Positions 44,508 through 55,732 are shown, counted from the first letter of the stretch. The stretch: DNA of 64,000 bases from Marchantia polymorpha subsp. ruderalis (GCA_037833965.1 AP031354.1:20252001-20316000), one strand, 5' to 3'. Notes: generated by a model not told the origin, from the sequence alone. Translations and numbers: made by a program.

Positions 44508-44584
44508 ATATACCGTTTTAAGTGAGCGCTGGACGGCTCAAAGTGCAAATTTGAGCCGTCCAGCGCTCACTTAGAACGGTATAT
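44508..44584. repeat. Near-perfect 77-bp hairpin
   Basis: Left arm ATATACCGTT, AAGTGAGCGCTGGACGGCTC and right arm GAGCCGTCCAGCGCTCACTT, AACGGTATAT pair over about 35 bp with one mismatch around a 7-base loop. It lies between the coiled-coil gene and its upstream DNA. It could be a small foldback element (MITE) or a hairpin-RNA source. Confidence 0.9.
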
Positions 44585-47031
44585 TAAATATTGAGCTGGA
44601 CACCACTCGTGTTGCGTACATTATGCATAAGGACAACGTGATGCTGTGTCAATAAAATGTGGCAAGTTTTCCCGATCTTCTCCAAGGCCGGCAAGAAACC
44701 TGCAACCGAAGCTCACATTCACAAGATCACTCTCTCTTCTCGCACGCTCTAAAAGCAACCGAGGCGACAATGAACTCCCCAATCTCCGGGGCTGACAAAC
44801 AGAACGTTTCAAGCGCGATTAGACAGAGACGATAAAACCTACGCCGTTCCAGCAATTTCACTCCATAATCGGTGAGGACAGCGCGGAATTTCACGATGTT
44901 TGAATGTCGAGGATTATCCAATCGCTCAGCCCGGTCGCACAGTGTTCCCCATTAAGTGCCCAGAGTCCTCAAACTCTGTTGGACCGTCCGATGGCAATGA
45001 TCGTCGGAGGAGTCCGGTTACCGAGGATTCGAGTGGGAGGAGGAAGGACAGACTTGATTCCTGGCACAGTCTTTTCTCCTCCTGGCTGGGGATGGATTGC
45101 GCACTAAACACAGGGCACTGGTTTCTTCAAACTCTGCGTTCGTGATCGGCAAGCTGCTCGCTAGTCTTGGACACATCCTCGCAGCGGTTTCTTCTCGGGT
45201 GCCCGGAGCACATTGCCCTCAAAACCTCCCAATCTCCAATCGGGTGACCCGACCGCAGCAGCATGCATAAAAGAGTGGCCATAGGCGGGTTCATCGCAAT
45301 CTGGGAAATCGCACTGCAGGTAGACCTTCACGACAATGCTCCGTCCTCTCTTTCACTAACCAGCAATCAAACTTGCTAGAAATTCACGAGACTCCACCGA
45401 TTTAGAAGTAGACTAGTCCACCTTCCATCCTGGATTCGATGGAAGGTGGCAACCTAGATTCGTTTGGTGCCGTAATTCGATCTCGTCTTTTGGATCGGTG
45501 TTTACGTATCTATTTATTTCTTTATTAGAAAAATATAAATAAATAGAATGTAGAAATTACCATCGGGTGTAGATAGCTATAGATAATAAGAAAATTGATT
45601 ATATCAAATTGAACGGAATAAAAAGAAAAAATACAAAATTTATTTAAGATAAATTTGTTGCATGCACTACATTAGTGTATTCTGCATCAGATGAAGGATT
45701 GAATTCCACTTTCATGTGTTTTCTAAATAGATTTTAAATTTAAATGATTTAATGAGAGAACGGTTTTCTCAGATTTTGATAATCACGAAAAAATCACATC
45801 TATCACATTACTTAATGTTATACATAAAATTTATAGACATTAGATTTATAAAATTTTAAGAAATTAATTTTCCGGAATAGTTAGTACTTAGTAGATTTAT
45901 TTCTTCATGCTTATTGCATATTTATCTTTGTTGTAAATAAATTTGACCAACATTGATCATAAATTGATTTTCACACATAACTTGTAATTATATTTTATAT
46001 TTATTTTGATTTGTTCATAAACCTCATCCTTCTGTGAATATTCATGATAATTTTACAAACTAAGTTATACAATGACATTACATATTTGGTAAACAGACTT
46101 TGAAAATTATCCAATATCTAGGAAAATATAAATTTGGTATATAACTTATTCAATATTATTATTCAATAATATTGAATAATTCTATGCCTTGATCTGTCCC
46201 TACGCTAGTGCATGATTGCAGAAATTGAATTCTAATATGGTAGCAAATGACTCGTCCATGGTTTGCACGTTCATGACTGCTTTAGTGTTGATTACGAGAG
46301 ACCTCCCTTTAGAAACGATGACATCAACTGCAGATGTCATTAGACTTTCATTATAGTTGGTCCATTTTATTGCTGGGAGCTTTGATCGTCAAGGCAGCAA
46401 AGATTAGGTTGCGCTTGCATGGAAAGCTTTGCCATTAATTTGGACTTTCTGAATTAGCACAAACCCCCATGAATTAAATGGAACCGTCAATCCTACAATT
46501 TTGTTAACCTCGTTTCTCGGAAGTGGCCGATGGGAAGAGGATTCTGGTCTTAGTGTAGTGTGGTCTCAAACTCAGGAGACGTCAGCGTACCTTCATTCAA
46601 GAAAATATGTAATGGCTATAACTTTTGTAACTCGTTTCTTAATGATTTCGCGTACAGCGCGAGCTTTGCATAGTCTACCTTTCAAATCTTGATTCATCTT
46701 TGTGGAATTTCTCCATCTGAATCCCTTCTCATCACGAAAACTTCTCGGCAAAACTTCATTGGACCACATTTCATAGGTCAGACGTAAAACCTGGCAATTG
46801 AACTTGGAGAGGTAAGATTGCAATAGCCAGTTTTAGATCACCGATGTTGATTTTGATGATCCTTTTTATGGATGTCACTGAAGGCTTTGATATGCACTGC
46901 ACCATCCTGCTACACACTAATGTCTGAGAAGATTCCCTCGATATCCGCATTAGATCTTAAGATCTATCTACTCCTAACAGTCTAAGTCCTTTCTCAACTA
47001 AACAAAACAGCAGTGCCCGCAAGATGCCCGC
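44585..47031. other. Intergenic region, strongly AT-rich 45480-46250, no gene assigned
   Basis: 44600-45300 has moderate GC and short frames on both strands. 45480-46250 is extremely AT-rich without long frames. 46260-47030 has only short frames. No repeat, tRNA or recognisable exon was seen. Confidence 0.4.
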
Positions 47032-47076
47032 AAAACCGTGTTCAGGGGAGCATCTTGCTCCCCTGAACACGGTTTT
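47032..47076. repeat. Perfect hairpin (21-bp arms, 3-base loop)
   Basis: AAAACCGTGTTCAGGGGAGCA at 47032-47052 (21 bases, here also described as 20 plus A) is exactly complementary to 47056-47076, with loop TCT. Very short loop and perfect arms imply recent origin or selection. Confidence 0.92.
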
Positions 47077-47148
47077 CCTGGACCCCTCAGGCAGCTTCCC
47101 CGGACAAACCTAAGACAAAGCATTAGCAGTTAATTCTGAAATATTTCA

Positions 47149-47358
47149 AACGCAGGATTTTCCAGCTAAAGCCGCTGTGCATTCTTTCACTTTCTGATTG
47201 TTTTGCATTACAATGAAAGAGGCAGTTTCCGATGGATGTCGTTCCAGATACGAATCTATCCGGTCTACAAGAGAAGACACTTCTCTGAAAAAGTCACTAA
47301 TCATCTGCCAGTAAATACCACTACCGTCGTGGGCGATTGCAGTGGAAAATAAAATCAT
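47149..47358 (-). other. Small ORF, possibly a terminal exon
   Basis: Minus-strand frame of 70 codons with an amphipathic helical pattern (FFREVSSLVDRIDSYLERHP, KECTAALAGKSCV then stop). Codon usage looks coding-like and the N-terminal part could be intronic. No family recognised. Confidence 0.25.
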
Positions 47359-47479
47359 GTGACTGAACTTCGATCTGGATTAAACAGTTTGTGACAGTTG
47401 TTATCAGTTAAGTTCCTGCCTTTCAATCAGTGCAGATGGAAGCCTGGAGCCCTGCATGGAAAACTTGGAGGAAGACGCA

Positions 47480-48125
47480 CACCTTGGAATGCTTGCCAAT
47501 CACTAGGCAACCTGGACATACCTGGACAGTGAGAAAGAGGATGATGATGATACTTTAGAAGTTGATACTTGAACCTAGCTCTCTCCAATCAGCAAGGTAG
47601 TTGTCATTATTTATAGGTTAGGGTGAGAAGGTTAAGGGAATTGGCTAGTCATGTTGATGAATGGCAACGTATGCTGCACCTCCTGTACAGACAAGATCAT
47701 GATGTTGAAAAAAAACGATACTTTAATTCTAAGATTTTTCAATAAGGTCGGGTTATCCATGTCTGCCGAATGAACGTCTAATTTACGACCATCAAGTTAG
47801 GGTGCTAGCAATTATTTGTCTCATGCATACAGCAGGACCTAACCACGGGACAGTTAGCTTGTTCCCTAAATATATCACTAGTGGCCTGACCATGTTCGTT
47901 GAGACTCCTGCTGGACGTCTCGCTTTCGGTGAATCTCCTCTTTTCCTTGGTCAAGCATGGTCGTCAACTACCCCTCTCAAATCACATCATTATGCGTTAG
48001 GAATTTTGCGAATCCAGTCTACTTCCTCTCTAAAATTCACTATGAACTTATTTTTAACATCTTTTCTCATTAGTCAAATATCACACGATGCAATATTGGT
48101 GCTAGTGACTCTTGAGGAGTGTGGT
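47480..48125. repeat. Segmental duplication, copy 2 (partner 35487-36160)
   Basis: Aligns with the first copy from ACACCTTGGAATGCTTGCC to the start of the 118-bp array, with substitutions and small indels. Confidence 0.85.
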
Positions 48126-49223
48126 GCCTAGTTTTTTCATCTGAATATCCTTTTCTCATCAGTCTAATATCACCTGATGTGAAACTTATGTCAGTAACTA
48201 ATTAGGAGTTTTGCTTATCCAGTCTACTACCTGTTTACAAGTCACCATAAATTGTATCTGAACATCCTTTTTTCCTCATTCACATATCACTGATGTGATG
48301 CTTTTGTCAGTGACTATCTAGGAGTTTTGCTAATCCAGTCTACTATCTGTCTACAAGTCATCATAAAATAAAATCTAATTATCCTTCTCTCAATACTGAC
48401 TTATCTGACTACAATACACATTTGAGACTTGTTCAAGTGTCTAAGTTGGTAGGCTTGATGTGATGGTATCTTCTTCTCCACAATGTGTAAAAAAGAAGAT
48501 AATCATCTGCACATATTGAAGTTGCTACATGTTTAAGGTTTGCTTTGTCTCATGCTCAGACCCATCCTTGACATTCTAAGAAAGGTCTTGCGAAGGCAAA
48601 ACTCTTCCTACTTCTGCGTTCCGTTTGGAGTTTAAAGTTTTTCTAATCCAGTCTACAACTTGTCTACAAGTCACGATAAAAATCATTCTGAATATCCTTT
48701 TTCATCAATTAAATATCTCCAGATGTGATATTCAAGTCAGTAACTTTTTAGGAGTTTTGCTACTTTAGTCTACTACATGTCAACAAGCCACCATAAAAAT
48801 TATTTCTGAATATCCATTTTTCATCAGTTAAATATAAAATGATGCGATATTGATGTAAGTAACTCTTGACAGGTTTTGCTACTACAGTCTACAACATGTC
48901 TACAAGTCACCATGAAAATTATTCTGAATATCCCTTTTTCATCAGTCAAATATCCCTCGTGTGATATTGATGTCAGTAACTCTTTAGGAGTTTTGCTAAT
49001 CCAGTCTACAACCTGTTTACAAGTCACCATAAAAATTATTCAGAATATTCTTTTTTATCAATCAAATATCACTCGTGTGATATTGATGTCAGTGACTCTT
49101 TAGTAGTTGTTCTAATCCAGTCTACTACCTCTCTTAAAGTCACCAAAAGTTTAATCATAAGTCATATATTACCTGGTGGGATACTGATGTTAGTGACTAT
49201 TAAGAGTTTCGCTATTCCAATCT
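48060..49223. repeat. Array 3 of ~118-bp tandem repeat, interrupted
   Basis: Eight or so units of the same repeat as arrays 1 and 2. 48410-48640 is replaced by the segment duplicated from 37723-37960. No signal-peptide exon follows this array. Confidence 0.85.
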
Positions 49224-49585
49224 ACTCTCTCTGTATTAATGACCATGAATCTATGGTTTACACATTTCTTCGTGGCTAGGTGGAGTTTGGAAAGAAGATG
49301 TTTCATTCCACTGGTTGGAAAACCGGCAAGCATTCAATCGCTGATGAAAAAAAAATTGAGATGATCGAAGCTAAATTGGAATTTATTTACAATATACAAC
49401 ACCCACTCTCTCTGTATTAATGACCATGAATCTATGGTTTACACATTTCTTCGTGGCTAGGTGGAGTTTGGAAAGAAGATGTTTCATTCCACTGGTTGGA
49501 AAACCGGCAAGCATTCAATCGCTGATGAAAAAAAATTGAGATGATCGAAGCTAAATTGGAATTTATTTACAATATACAACACCCA
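49224..49585. repeat. 181-bp direct tandem duplication
   Basis: ACTCTCTCTGTATTAATGAC begins at 49224 and again at 49405. The two units differ by about one base in an A run. The duplication lies within the segment that is homologous to 38130-38470. Confidence 0.92.
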
Positions 49586-49756
49586 TTTTGTACAGGATGT
49601 AGATTTGTTTGGAACATGAACTGGGCAGCAATCTCCATGTTCTCAACTGAGCAGAAAAAAATGAAGACTTTCAAGGTAAGAGCTGTATTCACTTATACGG
49701 CTCCAAGCACGGTGATTTGCAAAATAGAATTTATCAGATCTACAGCCGAGGGATGA
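49541..49756 (+). other. Duplicated small ORF (71 codons), copy 2, possible exon
   Basis: Frame MIEAKLEFIYNIQHPFCT to IEFIRSTAEG, matching 38252-38467 over its full length, including the internal CTTTCAAGGTAAGAG donor-like site. Confidence 0.35.
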
Positions 49757-49867
49757 TTGACAAAAAGCTAGACTGAAGAATGTTCGGCACCAACTATGCT
49801 TCATAGAGATTTTGAAATGAAGGTAGAAAATGGACTATGCTTCGAATGGACTTCGATTGGCATGTCC

Positions 49868-50843
49868 GCCAATCCTCTTCTACCTCGGCGCGTGTGTCCG
49901 CATGTCGGACAAAAGTTCAACTCCCGCCTGCGCGCAGGCGGACTCCTCGGCGGATTCTCCGCCGGCGCGGAACTTCACCCTCCTGTGCATAGGCGCTCGC
50001 CTGTGCGCAGGGGAGGTCCGTCCGCGGCGATGCGCTGGCGCGGAAGGCGTTGACCGCGGTCAACCGACTCCCTCCAGACTGTCCGTTCCTTGTCTCTTCG
50101 TCGGCGCTTCCGCCGCCGCAACTCCGTCCGACCAAGAGCTCATCCATCCGTCCCGTCCGTACGGTCCGTACGGATTTTACTATTCTGGCGGCTCCTTGCT
50201 CGTCCGCGGCGCTGCGCTGGCGCAGAAGGCGCCATACAATTTCTACCTCACAAGGCGCATTTCTAGGGCCCAAGGTGGATAACCCGCCGACGCCAAAGCG
50301 CCTGTGCACAGGCGGACGCCTGTGCGTAGGCAAACTTCGCGCCTACCTCAAAAACCCTATCTCGCCTGTGCGCAGGCGAACTTCCTTCGTCCGCGCATAG
50401 GACAAAACTTCTCCGCCTGCGCGCAGGCGAAGAGCTGAGTATCTTACAACCTTCATAACTCCCGGAGTCCTTATCCGTTGTTGGCGTTCTTGGGCTCGTT
50501 GGAATCAATGCGTCGAGCTCTTTCCAACGAAACCCTAACTAAGTCAAGGCGTCCGGGGGTTGACCTAAATATGAAGGATTTCCCTACCGCCGAAGGCGCA
50601 GCTCCGAAGGCGGGTTTTGCGCCTTGCGCCGTAGGGATCCTAGCTGCAGAGTTCGTAGGGAGGGTGGTGCCCGTCCTTACCGCTGCACCCAACTCCTAGA
50701 TTCTACGAGGTCCCTGGAGAATCTCTGCGATCTTCCGAATTCACTCTGTTTTGATGCACCGAAGGCTATTTACATTGCTGCCACGGTACAGTTTTCCAAA
50801 AATGTTTTAATTTCCTCAAAATTACCAAAAGTGGGGTACCACA
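49868..50843 (-). mobile_element. Giant LTR 5' part (3' LTR of older element), truncated
   Basis: On the minus strand it begins TGTGGTACCCCAC at 50843, immediately after the polypurine tract of the element at 50881-51757, and runs about 976 bp through U3 as in copies A, C and D. It breaks off at about 49868 into duplicated non-element DNA, before the ORF. It includes the U3 module (about 50452-50560) and palindromes such as CGCCTGTGCGCAGGCG. Confidence 0.87.
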
Positions 50844-50861
50844 TGCTCCCCTCCTCAATTG
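50844..50861 (-). promoter_or_regulatory. Polypurine tract of the older element
   Basis: Minus strand reads CAATTGAGGAGGGGAGCA directly before the LTR start. The young element has ATTGAGGAGGGGGGCA at the same place. Confidence 0.85.
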
Positions 50862-50880
50862 TGAGCGCCCACGCGAACAC

Positions 50881-51757
50881 TCACATGTGGTTTTTCTTCA
50901 ACCGCCACCCGTTCACTCGGGTGCCTAACGAATCGCCGGCCAGATCCGCAAGTTGGATGGATCCATTCGAGAAGACTTCGACAACCCTGTAAGGTCCCAT
51001 CCATCTTAGGTGCAGTTTGCCTGGGAATCTGGCATGCCTGCTGTCGTAGAGCAGTGCCAAATCACCCGCCTGCAGGAGTACATATTTGATCTTCTTATCG
51101 TATCTCTCCTTCCGGCGGAGCTGGATTTTCCTGGTGCAATCTTTGGCTTCTCGTCTCCTCTCATCCAGCAGCATGACCTCCTGTAATCTGTAGAGCTGGC
51201 TCTCCTCTGCGCTCATCCTCTGTAAATCCAACGTTCGTTGGGTGGGTACTTCGAACTCGATCGGGAGGATCGGGTGTTGACCATACACCAGAAAAGTAGG
51301 ATGTCTGTTTGGTCGTAATCTTCTCAGCTATCCGGTACGCCCATAGAGCGGCTGCTAACTTCGTATCCCAGTCGTGAGCGTGATTCACCGTGACCTTGAG
51401 TAGTATTTTACACAGCAGACCATTGGACTTCTCCGTCAATCCATTCGCCTTGGGATTGTATGGAGTAGTCTTCCGGTGCTTGATGTGGAAATACCGTGTC
51501 AGATCTTCGATGATCTGATTCAGGAAATGCGTGCCCCGGTCACTCACCAGCTCTAAGGGACACCCGTAGCGCGTGATGATCGACTCGAACAAGAAGGCTG
51601 CCACTGTGGCTGCATCATCCCTTCTGGTGGCCCTGGCCTCCACCATTTTGGTGGCGTAGCCTGTTGCTACCAGAATGTAGCGCCTGCGTGTGCTTCTAGT
51701 CACTGGTTGTATCGGCCCTACAAAGTCAATGCCCCACTTTTTGAAAGGTGCTAGAGG
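50881..51757 (-). pseudogene. pol: Integrase C-terminal part of the older giant-LTR element
   Basis: Homologous to 61500-62379 of the young element. Codons begin at LAPFKKWGIDFVGPIQPV, then LVSDRGTHFLNQ, YNPKANGLTEKSNG, and after a frameshift PILPIEFEVPT to GPYRVVEVFSNGS and VNGWRLKKNH. The frameshift is one extra base in an A run at 51292-51295 (reading YF-SGVW instead of YFLVYG). Upstream pol is cut off at 51757 by the insertion of the young element in the opposite direction. Its continuation should lie beyond the window on the far side of that element. Confidence 0.88.
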
Positions 51758-53114
51758 TGTGGTAACACACTTTTTGTTTTTTTTGCAGAATTTAAACAAT
51801 TTTAGAAAACTAGTACCAAAGCAGTGTTTGTAGCTAGAGAAGGGTACGCTAAATAGAGTGGATTGATGAGATCGTCACGAGGGCACAAAGAATCACGTAG
51901 TCGGATGTACCAACGCCAACGTCTTCGGCGCCTTCGGCAAAAGCTCCTTTTTGAGGTGTCTCTACTCACGCGCCTCTAGCGTATAAGGAAGCTACGCTTC
52001 CGGCGCAGACACCTCAGGAGGAGGTTTTGCTAAAGACGTCAGGAGAAGGGCCCGGACCTCTAAAGGCATCCGACCATGAGTGCGCCTTCGGCGAAGCGCC
52101 GCTAGCGCGGAAAGGGAAAACCTTCATAACAATCGGGATACACGGTAGATCCAGTTGGTTGAAGTTGCATTAGAAAGAGCTCGGGACGCTCGTTCTAACG
52201 AGTCCAAGAGCGCCGGAGATGGATCAGGAATGGAGAAGTTATGAGCGTCGGAAAACTCGTAGCCGGACATGCGCCGTTCGCGCTAGGGTTCACAGCCGGA
52301 AAGGATTCCCGTACGCCCTCGGCGATGCGCCTTCGGCGGAATCACGCGCTCACAGGAGGAAACCAACTCAGAGTCGGAAGCGCCCTTGGCGGCTGTTCAT
52401 GGAAGGAAAGCGCCGGTCGGATGTACGCCTCCGACGTGGCGCTGACGGCCGGATGCGCTGGCATGAGTTGCGCTGACGGATATGCGCTGGCAGCAACGGA
52501 CGAGGCATAAAGGACAAAATAGGCGGTACGACTGCGCGCCGGCGTAATTCGCTCCGGCTGGATGTGCGCCTCCAGCAAGGCGCCGACGGATAATGAACGC
52601 ACCAGCGGCGACACGCCTCCGGAGAAGGGCGGGTTAGGAAAAGACAACAGGGCCGACGTATACCCTGCAGCGGACTCGAGTCCGGAAGGTGGCGGCGGCG
52701 GGAGAATTCAACGTTTAAGCATGCGAATGCGCGCAATGCGGAGACGTGAATTCGCGCATGCAAAGGGCGAACCGTTAAGCCGTATAGCCGGCTGCGTACG
52801 TTGCAACCAGTAAGAACGTTGGACGTTCTTGAAATCGGAGAAGAAAAGACTGCGCTCCAGTCTCATTCTCTCATTCTTGACTTTGCGATTTCCAGTTCCA
52901 AGATTACGCGCAAGGGCGGAGCGACCTGCAGTGAGAGTAGAGAGTGCGGAGACGAGTTGCGCAAGGATCTTGGCGGACCTTGAAAGAATTGTGAGTAGCG
53001 ATCTTGAACGAGCGCAGAGAGAGTGAGCAGTCAGTGCTTGAGTGGCCGACGCACAGTGGCGATTGTGAGAGAGCGAGCGAAAGGGAGAACGTTTGTGTGT
53101 GTGCAGGCAACGCA

Positions 53115-55670
53115 ATGTCGAAGGTTCCCCAGCTGCGAGTGTCTCCACTCAGGGTGCCGCAGATCGGTCTACGCGCATTTCAAGATGTGCTGTTGAGGTT
53201 GAAGCTCGATTTTCTCCTATGGGGGTGGAATTGGACATGTCCGGAGATGGTGCGCGAGTATCTGCAGGAGAGACACAAGCCTTCTCGCGGATTTCGCCCA
53301 CACCCAGAGAGATGGGACATTTGCAATTGGGCGCAGGTGTTGGGCAGGTGTGCCGGCGAGGAAGGGGATCTCCTCTTCGAGGCCGATAGCGTGAAGGTGT
53401 CCCAGGAGGAAGAAGTCTCTTACAATGAGCTCTTCAAAGTGGCCAGACATCCCAAGAACGGTTTCCGGACACGGGATTACAAGGATCGATTGCGGAGAAA
53501 TGTCGCGACGGCATTGCTGCAGATATTGCAGCCGACCAAGACCGCTTACATGCATGGTTGGCAGGTAGAGTTCGTGGAGCTAGTGCTGTCAGGAGCTCCG
53601 GTGCATTGGGCACGGCTCCTGTGGAAGGTGACGCGCCAACATGCGCAAGAAGAGAAGGGAGGAACCCTCAATCATCTATCGCCTTACTTAATCGTGTTTT
53701 ACCGGGCGATGGGATGTTTGACAAATGCTGAGAAAACTCGATTTCCGCAGCTGACCCGGACTTATCCAGGAAGATATTCGAGGGAGGCCGAAGTAGACAC
53801 AGATCCGGACGAGGAACCTGCCAGTACGCCTCCGGCTCCGGCCCCAGCAAGAGCAGCAGAAGAGCGTCGAAGCGAGCTCATTCCGCGAAAGCGAAAGTGG
53901 GATGAGAGACCTGAGGACAGGCAGCCGGAAGTGCCAGCTGCGCCGACTCGTGGTCGGCCCACCCCCGAGCCTCACAGTCGACCAAAACAGAGGGCACGCA
54001 AAATGCCAACTGTTACTGAGGAGACCAGGCGAACTCCGACCCGGCGGAATCTCACACAGGAAGAGATAATCGCTCAGATTCTAGGGAAGACGGCAGATAC
54101 CTCTGCACAGAAGGCACCACGGCCTTCGGGAGGAGATGGACGGACTGACAGCCGGCCGACTGCGAGTCGGATGACTGAAGGTCGACAAGCGGAAGGAAGG
54201 CCAACTGAACGGCGCGTTGAACCGGACAGCAGGCCGGAAGCAGAAGAGAGTTTGGCTGACGAGCCAACAATCCTCAAAGGGTCGTCTTCGGCGGAAGGCA
54301 CTTCTGGAAGAACGCCCCCAACAAGCAGGCCAAGTGGAGTCAAGACGCGCAGGGTGTATCCGACTCCCAGTCGGACAACTGCTGGTCGGCCGACTGCGAG
54401 TCGGACAACAGAGAGTCAGCCGGATTCGCCGACTGCGAGACGGATGGGGCCAACGACCAGTGTGCGGACGCCTTCGGCGGACGCACCTTCAGCAAGGACA
54501 CCTTCCGCGCAGATTGCGCCGGAAGGACAGGCAGCAGAAGCGGGCGGTGCAAGAGTGACAAAAGTCACTGCGGCGTCGACCCCTTCACAAACCGAAGATC
54601 GAGCCGGAACAGGGGCTCAAGCAGTGGGATCTCCCACTGCCCTGGATATTTTAGCAGGCAGTGGAGCAGCAGTCGCAGCAGAAGCTGCTGCGCGCCACAG
54701 TTCCAGGGAGTCGCCAAGGGATTCGGTGGCGACTGAAATCCTCGAGACTGAGGATGATACGAGCTCGGAAGAACAGGAAGCGGATTCGGTGCAGAAAACG
54801 CCAACAAGGGTGCTGTGCGAACAGATAGTTCCACTCCTGCGATATCTGGATCGCAAGACATCCAAATACGGAAGTGCCTTAAAACCGCAGTCTTATGTGG
54901 AGACTATCAGGCGAAGGACGAGGATCAAGGTGGCAAAGTGGGCCTCTAGTTGCCAAGTATATGTGGAAAGGAACACCGCCCTCCAACAACACCTGGCGGT
55001 CACCCAGAAGCTATACCAAGCCTTGCAGCAGCAGAAGGAGGATGCGGCGACGAAAAGTCAGGCGGATGCCGAACTAATACGGGCAAAGATCGAGTTGGAA
55101 CTGCAGGAGGAGCGGAGACAGAACAAAGTCCTAGCAGCCGAGCTTGCGCGCCAGACGCGCGCCTTAGAAGAAAGTCAAAGAGCCCGCAAGGAGGATGAGG
55201 AGTTGTTGTGCAACTTGCAATCCGAGTGCTCGGATTTGAGGGCACAACGTGCGGGATTAGAAATGCAGCTGGCCGAGGTGGAGAGCAGCTGCAGGGCGCG
55301 AGGAGAGTTGGCGGCACAGGTGACTCGTTGTCTAAAAGGATACACCCATTGGGAGGTGGCAGCCCAAGAGAGGATCACACTCAGGGAGTTCGAGCTTCGG
55401 GCGGCGGCATTGACGGAAGGTGACAGTCGGAGTCGGCGGCGAGTGGCGAGAAAATTAGAAACCTTCTTGTCGGGTGCGCGCGACACTATGGCGCACTTGC
55501 AGTCGGAAGTCACCACAGCGCTCCGACGCCTGGGGTTACGCAGCCGGTCGGAAGACTGGCAAGGTAGAGATAGTACGCGGAGCAGTCCGGCGCGCAGGAG
55601 GCGCAGCACCGGATCTGCTGAGTGCAGTAGAGTAGTTTGGTTTCGCGCAGATACTGCGAGTGGTAGATAG
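53115..55670 (+). CDS. LTR-encoded U3 ORF, copy F, intact (851 aa, unknown function)
   Basis: Start chosen at the ATG in AACGCAATGTCG. In this recently active element the frame upstream is broken by a one-base deletion (CAGTTCCAAG against CAGTTTCCAAG in copy E) that the 3' LTR shares, while everything downstream is open, which favours this Met. Residues about 15-235 are the conserved W-rich domain (FLLWGWNWTCPEMV, WAQVLGRCAG, RTRDYKDRLRR, GGTLNHLSPYLIVFYRA). A Pro/Arg/Thr-rich middle with SPTALDILAGSG and an acidic stretch follow. From about residue 540 there is a coiled coil (VLAAELARQTRALEESQRAR, VTRCLKGYTHWEVAAQERIT) and the C-terminus SAECSRVVWFRADTASGR. It lies in U3, upstream of the LTR TATA box, so from the 3' LTR it would be on the genomic RNA. 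No enzymatic motif is seen; a Gag-like or regulatory accessory protein is possible. Confidence 0.85.
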   Translation: MSKVPQLRVSPLRVPQIGLRAFQDVLLRLKLDFLLWGWNWTCPEMVREYLQERHKPSRGFRPHPERWDICNWAQVLGRCAGEEGDLLFEADSVKVSQEEEVSYNELFKVARHPKNGFRTRDYKDRLRRNVATALLQILQPTKTAYMHGWQVEFVELVLSGAPVHWARLLWKVTRQHAQEEKGGTLNHLSPYLIVFYRAMGCLTNAEKTRFPQLTRTYPGRYSREAEVDTDPDEEPASTPPAPAPARAAEERRSELIPRKRKWDERPEDRQPEVPAAPTRGRPTPEPHSRPKQRARKMPTVTEETRRTPTRRNLTQEEIIAQILGKTADTSAQKAPRPSGGDGRTDSRPTASRMTEGRQAEGRPTERRVEPDSRPEAEESLADEPTILKGSSSAEGTSGRTPPTSRPSGVKTRRVYPTPSRTTAGRPTASRTTESQPDSPTARRMGPTTSVRTPSADAPSARTPSAQIAPEGQAAEAGGARVTKVTAASTPSQTEDRAGTGAQAVGSPTALDILAGSGAAVAAEAAARHSSRESPRDSVATEILETEDDTSSEEQEADSVQKTPTRVLCEQIVPLLRYLDRKTSKYGSALKPQSYVETIRRRTRIKVAKWASSCQVYVERNTALQQHLAVTQKLYQALQQQKEDAATKSQADAELIRAKIELELQEERRQNKVLAAELARQTRALEESQRARKEDEELLCNLQSECSDLRAQRAGLEMQLAEVESSCRARGELAAQVTRCLKGYTHWEVAAQERITLREFELRAAALTEGDSRSRRRVARKLETFLSGARDTMAHLQSEVTTALRRLGLRSRSEDWQGRDSTRSSPARRRRSTGSAECSRVVWFRADTASGR

Positions 55671-55703
55671 GATAGCGTAGTGCTAGTTAGGATCTTTTGA
55701 GGG

Positions 55704-55709
55704 TATAAA
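55704..55709 (+). promoter_or_regulatory. LTR core promoter TATA box
   Basis: TATAAA, 34 bp after the ORF stop. It is conserved at the same place in other copies: 10959, 33093 and 34185 (+); 2609-2614, 13889-13894, 15610-15616 and 24520-24526 (-). It sets the U3/R boundary near 55735 and so places the whole ORF in U3. Confidence 0.7.
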
Positions 55710-55715
55710 GTAGAT

Positions 55716-55732
55716 CAAGGCGTTTTGCCTTG
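55716..55732 (+). promoter_or_regulatory. Conserved promoter-proximal stem-loop
   Basis: CAAGGC-GTTTT-GCCTTG just after the TATA box. In subfamily 1 copies C and D the same place reads CCAGGC-GTTTT-GCCTGG, a compensated change of one base pair. Copy A has CAAGGC-GTCTT-GCCTTG. Confidence 0.65.

Noticed and set aside
44900-45145. 81-codon frame MNVEDYPIAQPGRTV as a gene
   Set aside because: Overlapped by equal-length frames on both strands; no motif or splice support.
48824-49030. Small minus-strand ORF with repeated 'MVTCKQVVD' units
   Set aside because: Translation of the 118-bp tandem repeat.
51758-51799. N-terminal extension of the minus-strand integrase (MFKFCKKNKK)
   Set aside because: It is antisense LTR sequence of the young element read into the older pol.
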